Shown here piece after piece: positions 9,301 through 17,208 of a stretch of 34,451 nt of DNA. Position 1 is the first letter of the stretch; each line of letters begins with the position of its first letter. Source of the stretch: a virus. The translations under genes and the position numbers were made by a program. The DNA is taken from positions 1-34,451 of IMG/VR virus record IMGVR_UViG_3300045996_000725; one strand, written 5' to 3'. The notes below the pieces were generated by a model. It had not been told where the DNA came from and did no database searches. It was given only the letters and a program-made list of their open reading frames with translations.

Positions 9301-9734
9301 TGCTCATTCTCTTGTTCATGCTGTTACTCGCTGCACCAGTTCAGGCGGCTTCGCTCATCTGGGACCCAACGGCTGATGGGTTTCTGCTCTTGCAGTATAG
9401 CGCGACTGAGGCAGGGCAATTCACGGTATTGAAGGAAATCCCGGCCTATCCACCAAGCTATTCCATTACGGAGTTCGGCTATTACAAACTCACGGTGCCG
9501 AACGGTGGGCCATCGTCCAATGTCGCTCGGTACTTTGCGGATGTGGACACTGGCTGGCAGGACGTAGTAGCGGCACTCGATACGCGGGTCAAGGCGCTGG
9601 AAAGCCCTGTCTCAGTCACCAACATGACGGCCAAACAGATAGATGCTGACCATATTGAGATTATCGGGAACGCCTGTACCTCACTGAGCACCAGCGGCAC
9701 AGGGCTAAAACGTATCATTACGTGTAAGCACTAA
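9300..9734 (+). CDS. Small exported FN3-like protein
   Basis: The 144-residue protein begins with a signal peptide (MLILLFMLLLAAPVQA). The mature N-terminus (SLIWDPTADGFLLLQYS) looks like the first strands of a fibronectin type III domain. A short helix (VVAALDTRVKALE) and a C-terminal segment with two cysteines follow. Start and previous stop overlap as TAATG, so translation is coupled to the beta-helix gene. The function is unknown; FN3 modules usually mediate adhesion or spacing. Confidence 0.6.
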   Translation: MLILLFMLLLAAPVQAASLIWDPTADGFLLLQYSATEAGQFTVLKEIPAYPPSYSITEFGYYKLTVPNGGPSSNVARYFADVDTGWQDVVAALDTRVKALESPVSVTNMTAKQIDADHIEIIGNACTSLSTSGTGLKRIITCKH

Positions 9735-9746
9735 AAGGGGGGCGTG

Positions 9747-10040
9747 ATGGCAGCAATAGCGAAAAGTGCAGAACTCAGGCCCACCATAGGGAAATACACC
9801 CCATTCGCAACCGGCGTGACGGTGATGGCCTCAGGGACCGCCACTGTTGAGTTAGGTAGTAAGTTCAGCGAAGTGTATGGCGCGGTGGGGTCCATTGCGG
9901 ACGCGGTGACTGGAGTCGGACAAACCGTGACGTTCAGTTTCTCAGGGACGACCATGACCATTGAGACGATCTCTGAGGCTGGTGCGTTGACTGGGACTTC
10001 ACTTGTAAGTTGGATTGCATTCGGGAAACCGAGGGCATAA
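9747..10040 (+). CDS. Small non-exported beta-rich protein
   Basis: The 97-residue protein has no signal peptide and no cysteine, although it sits between two exported genes. It is rich in Thr, Val, Gly and Ala, with a pattern like the small protein at 1735-1992. The start is taken as ATG 9747, about four bases after a GGGGGG ribosome site; a GTG one codon earlier is possible. It might be an adaptor or decoration protein. The two small proteins may be distant relatives, but that is a weak visual impression. Confidence 0.5.
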   Translation: MAAIAKSAELRPTIGKYTPFATGVTVMASGTATVELGSKFSEVYGAVGSIADAVTGVGQTVTFSFSGTTMTIETISEAGALTGTSLVSWIAFGKPRA

Positions 10041-10054
10041 AGGGAGACGGTCAC

Positions 10055-11191
10055 ATGAAATTGGCATTTAGGTTCTTAGTGGGCCTCGCACTATTCGGGG
10101 TGACATCTGGTGCGGTAGCGGCGATTGATGAGCGGTATGGCACCCCGCGCTGTTCGTCCGCTGACTGTCCAAGCAGCCTTCCCGCTCACCTGATGCCAGG
10201 AACGTCTGTCACCGACAAGATCAACGCGGCGATCAACTCGCTTCCATCGGGCGTTGGCGGCATTGTGGATGCGACCGGCTTTCCCAATCCAGTCACCCTC
10301 AGCGCCTTTACCATCACGCCTGGAGTCACGGTGATACTTGGCCCCGTCTTTCATACGCTGCTCTGCGGGACAATTACCATCCAGCAAGGCGGGCATCTAA
10401 TCGGGAACGGGCGCAACAGCCCTGGCGGGACCACGATTCGCCACAATGCGAACTGTAATGCCAACACGCCAATGATTAAGTTGATTTCCAGTGCAGGGTC
10501 CTCGAACTGGTGGCATAACGGCACGCTCAGAAACATTCGGTTGGACGGCCAGAAGGCGCAGCAAACGAACGCGAATAACTGTCTCGAAATTTATCAGCAA
10601 GGGGAAACCAGTGTCGTCGAGGAGTTGAGCATCACGGGCTGCAAAGGCAGCGGTATGTATATCTATGGCAGTAATTCCGGCACTGGCACTATTCGCAACA
10701 TTACGGTCAACTCCAATGAGGTGTGCGGGATCAAGCTGGACAGTTTCAATAGCGCAATCTCGATGCTTGGCGTGGGCGGGGATGATAACCCCATCACTAT
10801 GTGCATTATCAACTCAGCCGGTGGCGTCCAAATCACTGATTTCAAGAGCGAGAAAACGACGGTCACAGGACCGGCGATCACTATTGAGGGGGCTGGCCCT
10901 GGCGGAGCGGCACTGAACCTGACGATTGTCGGCGGGAATGCCCTGCAAGCGGGGGTTGCCTCAACTACGTTTCTGGAAATTCTCAACACGGTCACGGTCA
11001 ATCCCGCCATTACCATCATGGGCATGGTCGCAGGGAATAGCTATACCACCTTGATTGACGATAAGGAAAACACCATCACGGAGTCGGCCGACGCCCTGAG
11101 TTATACCAATCTCCTGTCATATGTCGGCGGGAAATCCATTCGGTTTGACAAGGACGGTTTTAAGGTCGATAGGGTGACGGTGCCGCAATGA
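10055..11191 (+). CDS. Exported beta-helix (pectate-lyase-like) protein
   Basis: The 378-residue protein starts at ATG 10055, after AAAGGGAGACGG; it opens with a signal peptide (MKLAFRFLVGLALFGVTSGAVA). The mature part is a right-handed beta-helix: INAAINSLPSGVGGIVDAT is the typical N-terminal cap of pectate-lyase-like tailspikes, and later coils include GCKGSGMYIYGSNSGTGTI and AITIEGAGPGGAALNLTI. The mature protein has eight cysteines. Phage tailspikes with this fold normally lack signal peptides. It may be a surface polysaccharide-binding or depolymerising protein; catalytic residues were not identified. Confidence 0.65.
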   Translation: MKLAFRFLVGLALFGVTSGAVAAIDERYGTPRCSSADCPSSLPAHLMPGTSVTDKINAAINSLPSGVGGIVDATGFPNPVTLSAFTITPGVTVILGPVFHTLLCGTITIQQGGHLIGNGRNSPGGTTIRHNANCNANTPMIKLISSAGSSNWWHNGTLRNIRLDGQKAQQTNANNCLEIYQQGETSVVEELSITGCKGSGMYIYGSNSGTGTIRNITVNSNEVCGIKLDSFNSAISMLGVGGDDNPITMCIINSAGGVQITDFKSEKTTVTGPAITIEGAGPGGAALNLTIVGGNALQAGVASTTFLEILNTVTVNPAITIMGMVAGNSYTTLIDDKENTITESADALSYTNLLSYVGGKSIRFDKDGFKVDRVTVPQ

Positions 11192-11637
11192 GTTGTTTAG
11201 GCAGCATATTATACGATCCTGCGGTAGCCGTGACAAAGGGCTCCGCTGCATCTGCGCTGACAGCCTTCGATACGACCAACGCCAGAATCATGTTTACCGT
11301 ACCTGCCTCTGGTCGTGTCCTGGTGCGGATCGGTTGTGTTGTGCATGGGGCGACAACCTTTTCATCCATTCTTCTCGGGGTGATGGAAGGCGCGACTGTC
11401 AAGGGGCGTGTCTGTCCGATAGGCGGGCTTAAGACCACAGCAGTCGCGACAGCGATGGCAACACAGGAAGCGTCTTTTGTAGTCGGTGGCCTTACACCGG
11501 CAGCGCAGTTGACTTGGGATGCGGCATGGGGGGTTGAGACTTTTGTGGCCAATTCGTTGATTAAGTACGGTGGACCGAATGATGGGACCGCCAACAATGC
11601 GTTTGGGGCGCTCATTTTTGAGATATGGGAGGCTTAG
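11188..11637 (+). CDS. Virion-like beta protein, unknown function
   Basis: This 149-residue protein overlaps the previous stop as ATGA. It has no signal peptide. The sequence (ARIMFTVPASGRVLVRIGCV, later FGALIFEIWEA) has the Val/Gly/Ala beta pattern of small phage appendage or fibre proteins. It marks the return to non-exported products after the cassette. No family was recognised. Confidence 0.5.
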   Translation: MSCLGSILYDPAVAVTKGSAASALTAFDTTNARIMFTVPASGRVLVRIGCVVHGATTFSSILLGVMEGATVKGRVCPIGGLKTTAVATAMATQEASFVVGGLTPAAQLTWDAAWGVETFVANSLIKYGGPNDGTANNAFGALIFEIWEA

Positions 11638-11901
11638 TTGAACAGTATCCTGTTTCGCAGGGTCGCCCAGGAGGGTACAGTGCCTTTGATTCAACTGCCA
11701 ATCCAGTGGGTATCGCCTGGTCCTGTACGCAATGATGTGGTGACTGTTACGTATGACGAAACACAGGTGGTGGACGGCTATCACACGCGCCAGATCACTG
11801 ACATCGTTTGGCCTGCCGATTTCCCTGCGGAGTTAAAGGCATCGTATGAGAAGCCGATCTATCATTCACTGAACAAGGAACGCCAGAAGGTCGTGATCTG
11901 A
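11638..11901 (+). CDS. Small phage protein, start uncertain
   Basis: Two starts are plausible. TTG 11638 directly follows the previous stop with GGGAGG five bases upstream; GTG 11680 has AGGAGG five bases upstream and gives 73 residues (MPLIQLPIQWVSP). GTG is the more common start, so 11680 may be the main one. The body (DEVT-type beta residues, then DFPAELKASYEKPIYHSLNK) has no recognised motif. It overlaps the next gene as TGATG. It belongs to the virion-like run between the exported cassette and the connector genes. Confidence 0.5.
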   Translation: MNSILFRRVAQEGTVPLIQLPIQWVSPGPVRNDVVTVTYDETQVVDGYHTRQITDIVWPADFPAELKASYEKPIYHSLNKERQKVVI

Positions 11902-12716
11902 TGTTAGCGGTAAGTAGAGACATTCAGCACGCCACCTGGCAAAGCAATTTGCCGGCGACCCCCTCCACGGTTTGGGGCACGCGGCTAACAGCCCATGCGA
12001 CCCCGCACGACAAGGGGGCATGGGCCACACTGATGACGACCACGTATGACGTGTACGGTTTCTGGATTGCGACCAACGGCACCAACGCCGCGACGACACA
12101 AACGGACATGATGCTTGATATTGCTATTGGCCCGAACCAGGAAAACATCATTGTGCCTGAGTTCCTGTGCGGCTGGCGGCAGGCCGTCAATGCGGCCAAT
12201 TCTCCCATTTTCTTCCCGATCTTCATCCCGAAAGGCACGCTGGTCTCTGGACGGATTCAAGCCCTGATTACCGTGGATACCGCTGACGTGCTGATGTTCG
12301 CGAACGGCGGGGCGAGTGCGATACCTGGGCCGTTGTTTAGCGGCTGTGATGCCTACGGGACATCCATTTTAGCCTCACAGGGGACAAGCCACACCCCCGG
12401 CAATAGCGGGGCTGAATCAACAGCTGCCGACATTGGGAGTACGACATCCAAACATTATGGCGCGGTCATGCTTGGCATCGGCGGGACACTCGCAGACACC
12501 AATACCACCACTGCTCAATACCACTGGGAATTACAGATCGGCAGCGGGACGATTTGCGAATGGTGGGCCGGAACGAACGGTAACGAATATACCCTGGGTC
12601 CGCTCCCGCCCGTCCCGTTTCAGGTGAGCATTCCCAGCGGGACGCAGTTACAGGTACGGGCCGAATGTAGCACCACAGCGGAAGCGCAAGACGTGGCCTT
12701 CTATTGCTTTTATTAG
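11901..12716 (+). CDS. Virion-like beta protein, unknown function
   Basis: The 271-residue protein is rich in Thr, Ala, Gly and Ile, with a jelly-roll-like pattern (ENIIVPEFLCGWRQA, FFPIFIPKGTLVSGRIQALI, PFQVSIPSGTQLQVRAECS). Aromatic residues appear at strand ends. There is no signal peptide; five cysteines are present. The start overlaps the preceding stop by one base. The repeated 'IPxGTxLxxRxx' pattern occurs twice (about residues 113 and 240), suggesting an internal domain repeat. It is probably a structural or host-recognition component. Confidence 0.5.
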   Translation: MLAVSRDIQHATWQSNLPATPSTVWGTRLTAHATPHDKGAWATLMTTTYDVYGFWIATNGTNAATTQTDMMLDIAIGPNQENIIVPEFLCGWRQAVNAANSPIFFPIFIPKGTLVSGRIQALITVDTADVLMFANGGASAIPGPLFSGCDAYGTSILASQGTSHTPGNSGAESTAADIGSTTSKHYGAVMLGIGGTLADTNTTTAQYHWELQIGSGTICEWWAGTNGNEYTLGPLPPVPFQVSIPSGTQLQVRAECSTTAEAQDVAFYCFY

Positions 12717-12722
12717 GTAATT

Positions 12723-13139
12723 ATGATTACTGAACTCTTTACAGGTACGGAAGCCGTTAGCACCACTGAATGGTCTATGACCACTGACACGGCTGGTCCT
12801 GACGCCGACACGACAGACGGCAACATTCAGATCGTGCTGGATGTGAGCGACATGGTGGCAGGCGACATCTTACAGATTCGGCTCTATGAGAAGTGCCGAT
12901 CCGGTGACACGCAACGGCTGGCCCAGGAGTGGGTCCTGTCAGGGGCGCAAGCCTCTCCGCTCTGGTACTCGCCACAGTTCATGGTAACGCACGGCTGGGA
13001 TGCGACTCTAGACGCCTTGGCCGGCACGATCACGGTGTTGTGGAGCATTCGTGTGGAAATCGTGGATGCCAACATTCAATACGTCAATGACGTGCTTGTG
13101 ACTGGAAATGGACAAGCTGGTACTGAGTGGGGGCCATAA
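12723..13139 (+). CDS. Small virion-like beta protein
   Basis: The 138-residue protein shows an alternating beta pattern (NIQIVLDVSDMVAGDILQIR, TITVLWSIRVEIVD) and no signal peptide or catalytic motif. The ribosome site before ATG 12723 is weak (AGG in TTAGGTAATT). It is followed without a gap by a 46-residue gene. Position suggests a structural protein. Confidence 0.5.
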   Translation: MITELFTGTEAVSTTEWSMTTDTAGPDADTTDGNIQIVLDVSDMVAGDILQIRLYEKCRSGDTQRLAQEWVLSGAQASPLWYSPQFMVTHGWDATLDALAGTITVLWSIRVEIVDANIQYVNDVLVTGNGQAGTEWGP

Positions 13140-13280
13140 ATGGCGAGTAGTTGGGGCGATAGTTGGGGGGATAGCTGGGGGGATTCATGGGGTGCAGTTG
13201 AAGCTGCAACTGTGACCCGCATTATTCAAGGCAACGAGGAAGATGGCTCAGACGATTGGGTGCAGGAGTACGAAGCATAA
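13140..13280 (+). CDS. 46-residue WGDS-repeat protein
   Basis: This very short gene starts at ATG 13140, overlapping no coding base but directly abutting the previous TAA, and ends in TAATG with the next gene. The N-terminus is four copies of a Ser-Trp-Gly-(Asp) unit (residues 4-18), then an acidic tail (NEEDGSDDW). Serine-tryptophan-glycine repeats are seen in small phage virion proteins. The tight coupling on both sides and the in-frame 12-bp repeat support a real gene. Confidence 0.6.
   Translation: MASSWGDSWGDSWGDSWGAVEAATVTRIIQGNEEDGSDDWVQEYEA
13149..13193 (+). repeat. 12-bp tandem repeat encoding SWGD
   Basis: Three full and one partial copies of a 12-bp unit (AGTTGGGGCGAT, AGTTGGGGGGAT, AGCTGGGGGGAT, then TCATGGGGT) encode the Ser-Trp-Gly-Asp repeat. 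Copies differ by one or two bases, with one change synonymous at Ser, which suggests selection for the peptide repeat. Length variation by slippage is possible. Confidence 0.75.
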
Positions 13281-13564
13281 TGGCTAACGATCTTACCATG
13301 AACCCCTGGAAACTTGATACGACTGGGGCGCTAAGTTCTGAGAATGTCCGTATTGAACGGGCTCGATGGGTCGGTGGAACAACGGCGGGGCATACCTGCG
13401 AAGTGAGAGACGGTGCCGGGAAAACCATTGTGGCGTTCGTCGCGACGGGAGCCAACTATAGTGAGGATGTTCCAGTATGGCGTGAAGTGACAGGCGTGAC
13501 GCTTCAGACACTTTCAAGCGGGACGCTCTACCTATCCATTGCAACCAGACCGAAGAGATTTTAA
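13280..13564 (+). CDS. Small virion-like protein
   Basis: The 94-residue protein starts at ATG 13280 inside the previous stop (TAATG). It has a short beta-rich body (AGHTCEVRDGAGKTIVAFVA, VTLQTLSSGTLYLSI), no signal peptide and one cysteine. No motif is recognised. It continues the coupled run of small late genes before the coiled-coil gene. Confidence 0.5.
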   Translation: MANDLTMNPWKLDTTGALSSENVRIERARWVGGTTAGHTCEVRDGAGKTIVAFVATGANYSEDVPVWREVTGVTLQTLSSGTLYLSIATRPKRF

Positions 13565-13573
13565 GGGGGACGT

Positions 13574-13999
13574 ATGGCAACTGTAGATGAATTTAAGGGC
13601 CTGAACATTGTCGTAGAGCAGATGAGCAAGACAATTGAGCGCCTTCGTTCAGAGCAGAAGGCCAAGGAGTCGGCCATCAAGGAACTGAATGAACAGTTGG
13701 TCTTGGTGGAGATGGACTGTAAGGAGAAGATGACGCTGGCAAAGAAAGCCTGTGACGAGGAATTGGCACGGCTGGAGAAGGCCGTGCAACCGCTACGCGA
13801 ATTGAAGCAGGAATGCGATAAGGTACGCGGGGAATTAGTGGCGATGAGCCAGGACAAACTAAATGCCATTGCCGAACTTGCCGCAGCAAAGAATTCGGCT
13901 ATTCGTGAAGCTGATGAGGAACTGAAGAAGCGGGCTTCTAAGCTCGCCGGTATTGAGAGCGCCATTTCAACCTGCAAGGCGAAGGTAGCGAGCCTCTAA
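13574..13999 (+). CDS. Coiled-coil protein before connector genes
   Basis: The 141-residue protein is almost entirely a predicted coiled coil, rich in Lys, Glu, Leu and Ala with heptad spacing (for example SKTIERLRSEQKAKESAIKE and ELKKRASKLAGIESAI). Four cysteines punctuate the helix. AAGGGGGACGT precedes ATG 13574. The stop overlaps the next start (TAATG). Position before the head-tail connector genes suggests an assembly or structural helper; the function is not known. Confidence 0.6.
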   Translation: MATVDEFKGLNIVVEQMSKTIERLRSEQKAKESAIKELNEQLVLVEMDCKEKMTLAKKACDEELARLEKAVQPLRELKQECDKVRGELVAMSQDKLNAIAELAAAKNSAIREADEELKKRASKLAGIESAISTCKAKVASL

Positions 14000-14856
14000 T
14001 GCCTACCAATAACTTCAACGTCACTCGAAACGACCTGATTGATCTGGCCTATAAGGACCTTGGCGTATTGGCCGAAGGGGAAACGCTGTCAGCCGACTTG
14101 CTGAACACAGGGATTAAAAAGCTCAACCTCATCATGCGTGAGCATGACTTGGCCGGCAAACACCTGTGGGCCATTAGCCTAAGCAGCATTACGCTTGTCG
14201 CTAACACCTTCGTCTATACCACCAGCAACGGGCTCTCCAGCAGCGCCTTGAGCATTGTGAGCGCCAGCTATCGGAACACCTCTGGCAATGATGAACCGTT
14301 AGATGTGTTGACCACTGAGCAGTATGAGCAGATTGAGAATAAGACGGAGACAGGAGACCCGCGTTTCGTCTACCTGACGGAGAACACCACAGTTTCTAGC
14401 AAGTCGCTCTATGTGGTGCCGATGCTCTCGAGTGTCAATACTCAGTCGGTAGTCACGGGAACCGATGCAGCGGCCTGGAAGTGCATACGGGCGCATACGG
14501 CCGCTGATGAGAATAAGCCGATTACGGGAGCCAACTATCTCCTGTATTGGGAATCGGGCGGTTCAGGTCCATCAGTGTGGGCATCCGGTACGAGCTATGT
14601 GGCTCCTGAATTGATACGCCTTCAGTTGAAGCGGCCTCTCTATGACTTCGATGCTGCGGCTGATAACCCAGACATGCCACAAGGCTGGTCCCTGTTCCTC
14701 CAGAAGCAGCTCGCCATTGAGTTGGCAGCTGGGCATAACACGCCTATTGAACGGGTGAACTTGCTTCGCAGCCTTAGGAATGAGTCGCACGAAAAGGTCT
14801 TTAGATCGGTGCAGGCACAGACGACCAGCATTCACAACAAGGTTCTCTATTTCTAA
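13999..14856 (+). CDS. Head-tail connector / P22 gp4-like protein
   Basis: This 285-residue protein has the N-terminal helical layout of P22 gp4-like tail accessory factors: FNVTRNDLIDLAYKDLGVLA, then LLNTGIKKLNLIMREHDLAG, followed by a beta-rich insert and a C-terminal helical part (LFLQKQLAIELAAGHNTPIE). gp4-like proteins extend the portal channel and close it after DNA packaging. It directly precedes the gp10-like gene, the usual P22 order. Family assignment is moderate. Confidence 0.65.
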   Translation: MPTNNFNVTRNDLIDLAYKDLGVLAEGETLSADLLNTGIKKLNLIMREHDLAGKHLWAISLSSITLVANTFVYTTSNGLSSSALSIVSASYRNTSGNDEPLDVLTTEQYEQIENKTETGDPRFVYLTENTTVSSKSLYVVPMLSSVNTQSVVTGTDAAAWKCIRAHTAADENKPITGANYLLYWESGGSGPSVWASGTSYVAPELIRLQLKRPLYDFDAAADNPDMPQGWSLFLQKQLAIELAAGHNTPIERVNLLRSLRNESHEKVFRSVQAQTTSIHNKVLYF

Positions 14857-16286
14857 TGGCCTGGAAGGAATTACCCCTTACCGGGGACCCATACGCGAAC
14901 GTGGATGAAGTGGAGCTAGACGGGGTGTCTGCTGCCCTCATTGACGGCTACGTGAATGAGCTAGGCCATACGGTGAAGCGACCAGGGCTTGAGGAGTGGG
15001 GGGACTACGGCACAGACGGATTGGCAGCTACCTTGCCAGCCATCATCGGGCTCTATTGGGATGAGGTCAATAGCATTGTCCTTGCCGTGAACAACGATGG
15101 GACACTGTGGAAGATTGAGCGCGATGGCACAATGACTGACACCTCACAAATAGGTGCCACCCCAACGATTAACAGGGCTTCGTTCGCGACGGATCGAAGC
15201 AACCTGTATGTAGCGCATGGAACGGTTATCCTGCAAACGGACATTACGCCACTAACCACCAATAGCACCGCAAACATGGCCGATGCACAAGCCCCTACGA
15301 CTGTGACGCACCTTGCGACCCTAGATGGCTATTTGATTGCAACCTCCGGTGGACGAGATGCCCAGTTCTCCGACCCGAACGATATGACTTCATGGACCTC
15401 AACGGATACCTTTCGTAAGGCCGGGAGACCCGATGACTTGCTTGGTATTTACGAAGGCTGGTCCGAACTCATGCTTGTCGGAGAGGAATCTGTTGAGATT
15501 TGGTACAACGACGGCGTGACGCCGTTTGTGCGGCGAGTGAACGGCTTAATTCCTACCGGCTGTTCAGCCGTGCAGACATTCAGGCAGGTTGGTAATAACT
15601 GGATGTGGCTGGATAACAAGCGGCGGTTCGTGAAGCTGGACTCCCGCACCCCCACACACATCAGCTTCCCCTATCATAAAGTTATTCAGGGCTTTGATAC
15701 CGTGTCTGATGCCGTTAGCGACAACATTGAAGTCGCAGGCTTCCCGCTCTACGTGACGAGCTTCCCTAATGGTAAGACCACACTCGCCTATAACTACCAA
15801 ACGGGCGGGTGGGCGCAGTGGGGCTATTGGAATACCGCTTCCGCTGAGTATGAAGCCTTCAGGGGTCACTCTTATTGTTACGCCAAGGGATGGAACTTCC
15901 ATCTAGTTGGCGATAGGCAAGACGGCCGTATTTATAAGATCAAGACTGACTGCTACACCGATGACGGGAACCCCATCAGAACGCTCAGGCGTACTGGCTT
16001 CATCAGTCATGGCACCTATAACGAGAAAAAGTCCTCAGAGATTGTATTCCGATTCAAGCGGGGGCGTGGCAATAGCGATGTGTCGGACCCAGTAGTGACG
16101 CTTCGCTGGCGCAACCATAACGGGGCTTGGAGCAACGAACGACAGTTGAGGTTAGGCCAAGTGGGAGACCATTACCTAGAAGCCCGCACACATAAGCTCG
16201 GTGCCTACAAGTTTAGACAGTATGAAATCTGCCATACAGACGCCTGCGAATTTGTGTTGGTAGATGCTCAGGAGAACGTGGAATGA
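14856..16286 (+). CDS. Packaged DNA stabilisation protein, P22 gp10-like
   Basis: The 476-residue protein has the beta-propeller repeats of P22 gp10: FSDPNDMTSWTSTDTFRKAG, LMLVGEESVEIWYNDG, WMWLDNKRRFVKLDSRTP and AYNYQTGGWAQWGYWNT. gp10 binds the end of the gp4 extended connector and prevents loss of packaged DNA. The N-terminus (LPLTGDPYANVDEVELDGVS) is typical of the family. It overlaps the preceding stop by one base and the next start by four. This assignment anchors the phage as having a short P22-type tail. Confidence 0.75.
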   Translation: MAWKELPLTGDPYANVDEVELDGVSAALIDGYVNELGHTVKRPGLEEWGDYGTDGLAATLPAIIGLYWDEVNSIVLAVNNDGTLWKIERDGTMTDTSQIGATPTINRASFATDRSNLYVAHGTVILQTDITPLTTNSTANMADAQAPTTVTHLATLDGYLIATSGGRDAQFSDPNDMTSWTSTDTFRKAGRPDDLLGIYEGWSELMLVGEESVEIWYNDGVTPFVRRVNGLIPTGCSAVQTFRQVGNNWMWLDNKRRFVKLDSRTPTHISFPYHKVIQGFDTVSDAVSDNIEVAGFPLYVTSFPNGKTTLAYNYQTGGWAQWGYWNTASAEYEAFRGHSYCYAKGWNFHLVGDRQDGRIYKIKTDCYTDDGNPIRTLRRTGFISHGTYNEKKSSEIVFRFKRGRGNSDVSDPVVTLRWRNHNGAWSNERQLRLGQVGDHYLEARTHKLGAYKFRQYEICHTDACEFVLVDAQENVE

Positions 16287-16624
16287 GCGAGCGCCTAGGC
16301 AGAACACCGCGCACACCAGACCCAGATGAAATGCTGGATTGGCTCGATGAAGTCTATAGGCACCTGAACTTAGTCGGTTCAGAGGCAGTGGACGTTGGCA
16401 ACATTACGGCTGGCACGATTCAGACCTTTACCATTAACGTGACTGGGGCCAAGCCTGACGAAGGAATGGCGGTCGCGTTGGCTCCTCACAGTTCGATTGA
16501 AGCCGGCTTGATGTGGAGTGCTTTTGTCAGTGCCGATGATCTTGTGACAGTGCGCCTCATGGCCCATACGACTGGTGACGTGAATCCAGGGCTAACGACC
16601 TGGAGTTGCAGGGTGTTTCGATGA
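16283..16624 (+). CDS. Small late protein, unknown function
   Basis: The 113-residue protein has an N-terminal acidic helix (TPDPDEMLDWLDEVYRHLNL) and a C-terminal beta domain (TAGTIQTFTINVTGAKPDEG). Similar small proteins are common after connector genes in phages, but I do not recognise a named family. Starts overlap ATGA with both neighbours, so it is co-translated. No signal peptide. Confidence 0.5.
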   Translation: MSERLGRTPRTPDPDEMLDWLDEVYRHLNLVGSEAVDVGNITAGTIQTFTINVTGAKPDEGMAVALAPHSSIEAGLMWSAFVSADDLVTVRLMAHTTGDVNPGLTTWSCRVFR

Positions 16625-17208
16625 CGCATTTTCAGAAGATCGGTGACGGGGCCAATGTGTGGCGGGTGAAGAACCAGCTAGCTGCACATCCTGAACTATG
16701 GGACCAGCATACCATCCGCAAGACCGCACCGAACACCCCCCATAGCGGCATGTCAGATATTTGGGTGCGCTACAACGATGTGAAGAAGTATGAAGAGAGT
16801 GGCGACTATCGCACCTTTAATGACGCTCATGTGCCGGTCTGGTATCCAGCCTGGGCCGTCATTCCATCGCTCAAGCCTATTGTGCTTGACCTGATGGCCG
16901 CGACGGAAGGGGAGATGCTAGGCGGGGTGCTCATTACCCGCATACCTCCTGGTCATGGCATCGCACCGCATACCGATGACGGATGGCATGTTCAATACTA
17001 CGATAAGTTCTATGTCTGCATTCAGAACGATCCGGGGGCTACCTTCTGGTGCGAGCATGATGGCGTCAAGGAAGGACTTGAGCCGAAGGAAGGTGAGGTG
17101 TGGCTGTTCGATAACCGGAAGCTGCACTGGGTTGAGAATAACAGCGTACGAGACAGAATCACTCTTATTGTCTGCATACGAACGGAGAAGTATGGAAGGG
17201 TTAGTTGA
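16621..17208 (+). CDS. 2OG-Fe(II) dioxygenase, aspartyl/asparaginyl hydroxylase-like
   Basis: The 195-residue protein carries an iron-binding facial triad H117-x-D119 (in APHTDDGW) with H169 (in RKLHWVENN). Arg179 in RDRITLIV is the likely 2-oxoglutarate ligand. The core (ITRIPPGHGIAPHTDD, then GEVWLFDNRKLHW) matches the AspH/asparaginyl hydroxylase branch. It would hydroxylate a protein side chain or small molecule using oxygen. The start at ATG 16621 overlaps the preceding stop. It sits between connector and ejection genes, next to a cupin; the substrate could be a virion protein, but that is a guess. Confidence 0.75.
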   Translation: MTHFQKIGDGANVWRVKNQLAAHPELWDQHTIRKTAPNTPHSGMSDIWVRYNDVKKYEESGDYRTFNDAHVPVWYPAWAVIPSLKPIVLDLMAATEGEMLGGVLITRIPPGHGIAPHTDDGWHVQYYDKFYVCIQNDPGATFWCEHDGVKEGLEPKEGEVWLFDNRKLHWVENNSVRDRITLIVCIRTEKYGRVS

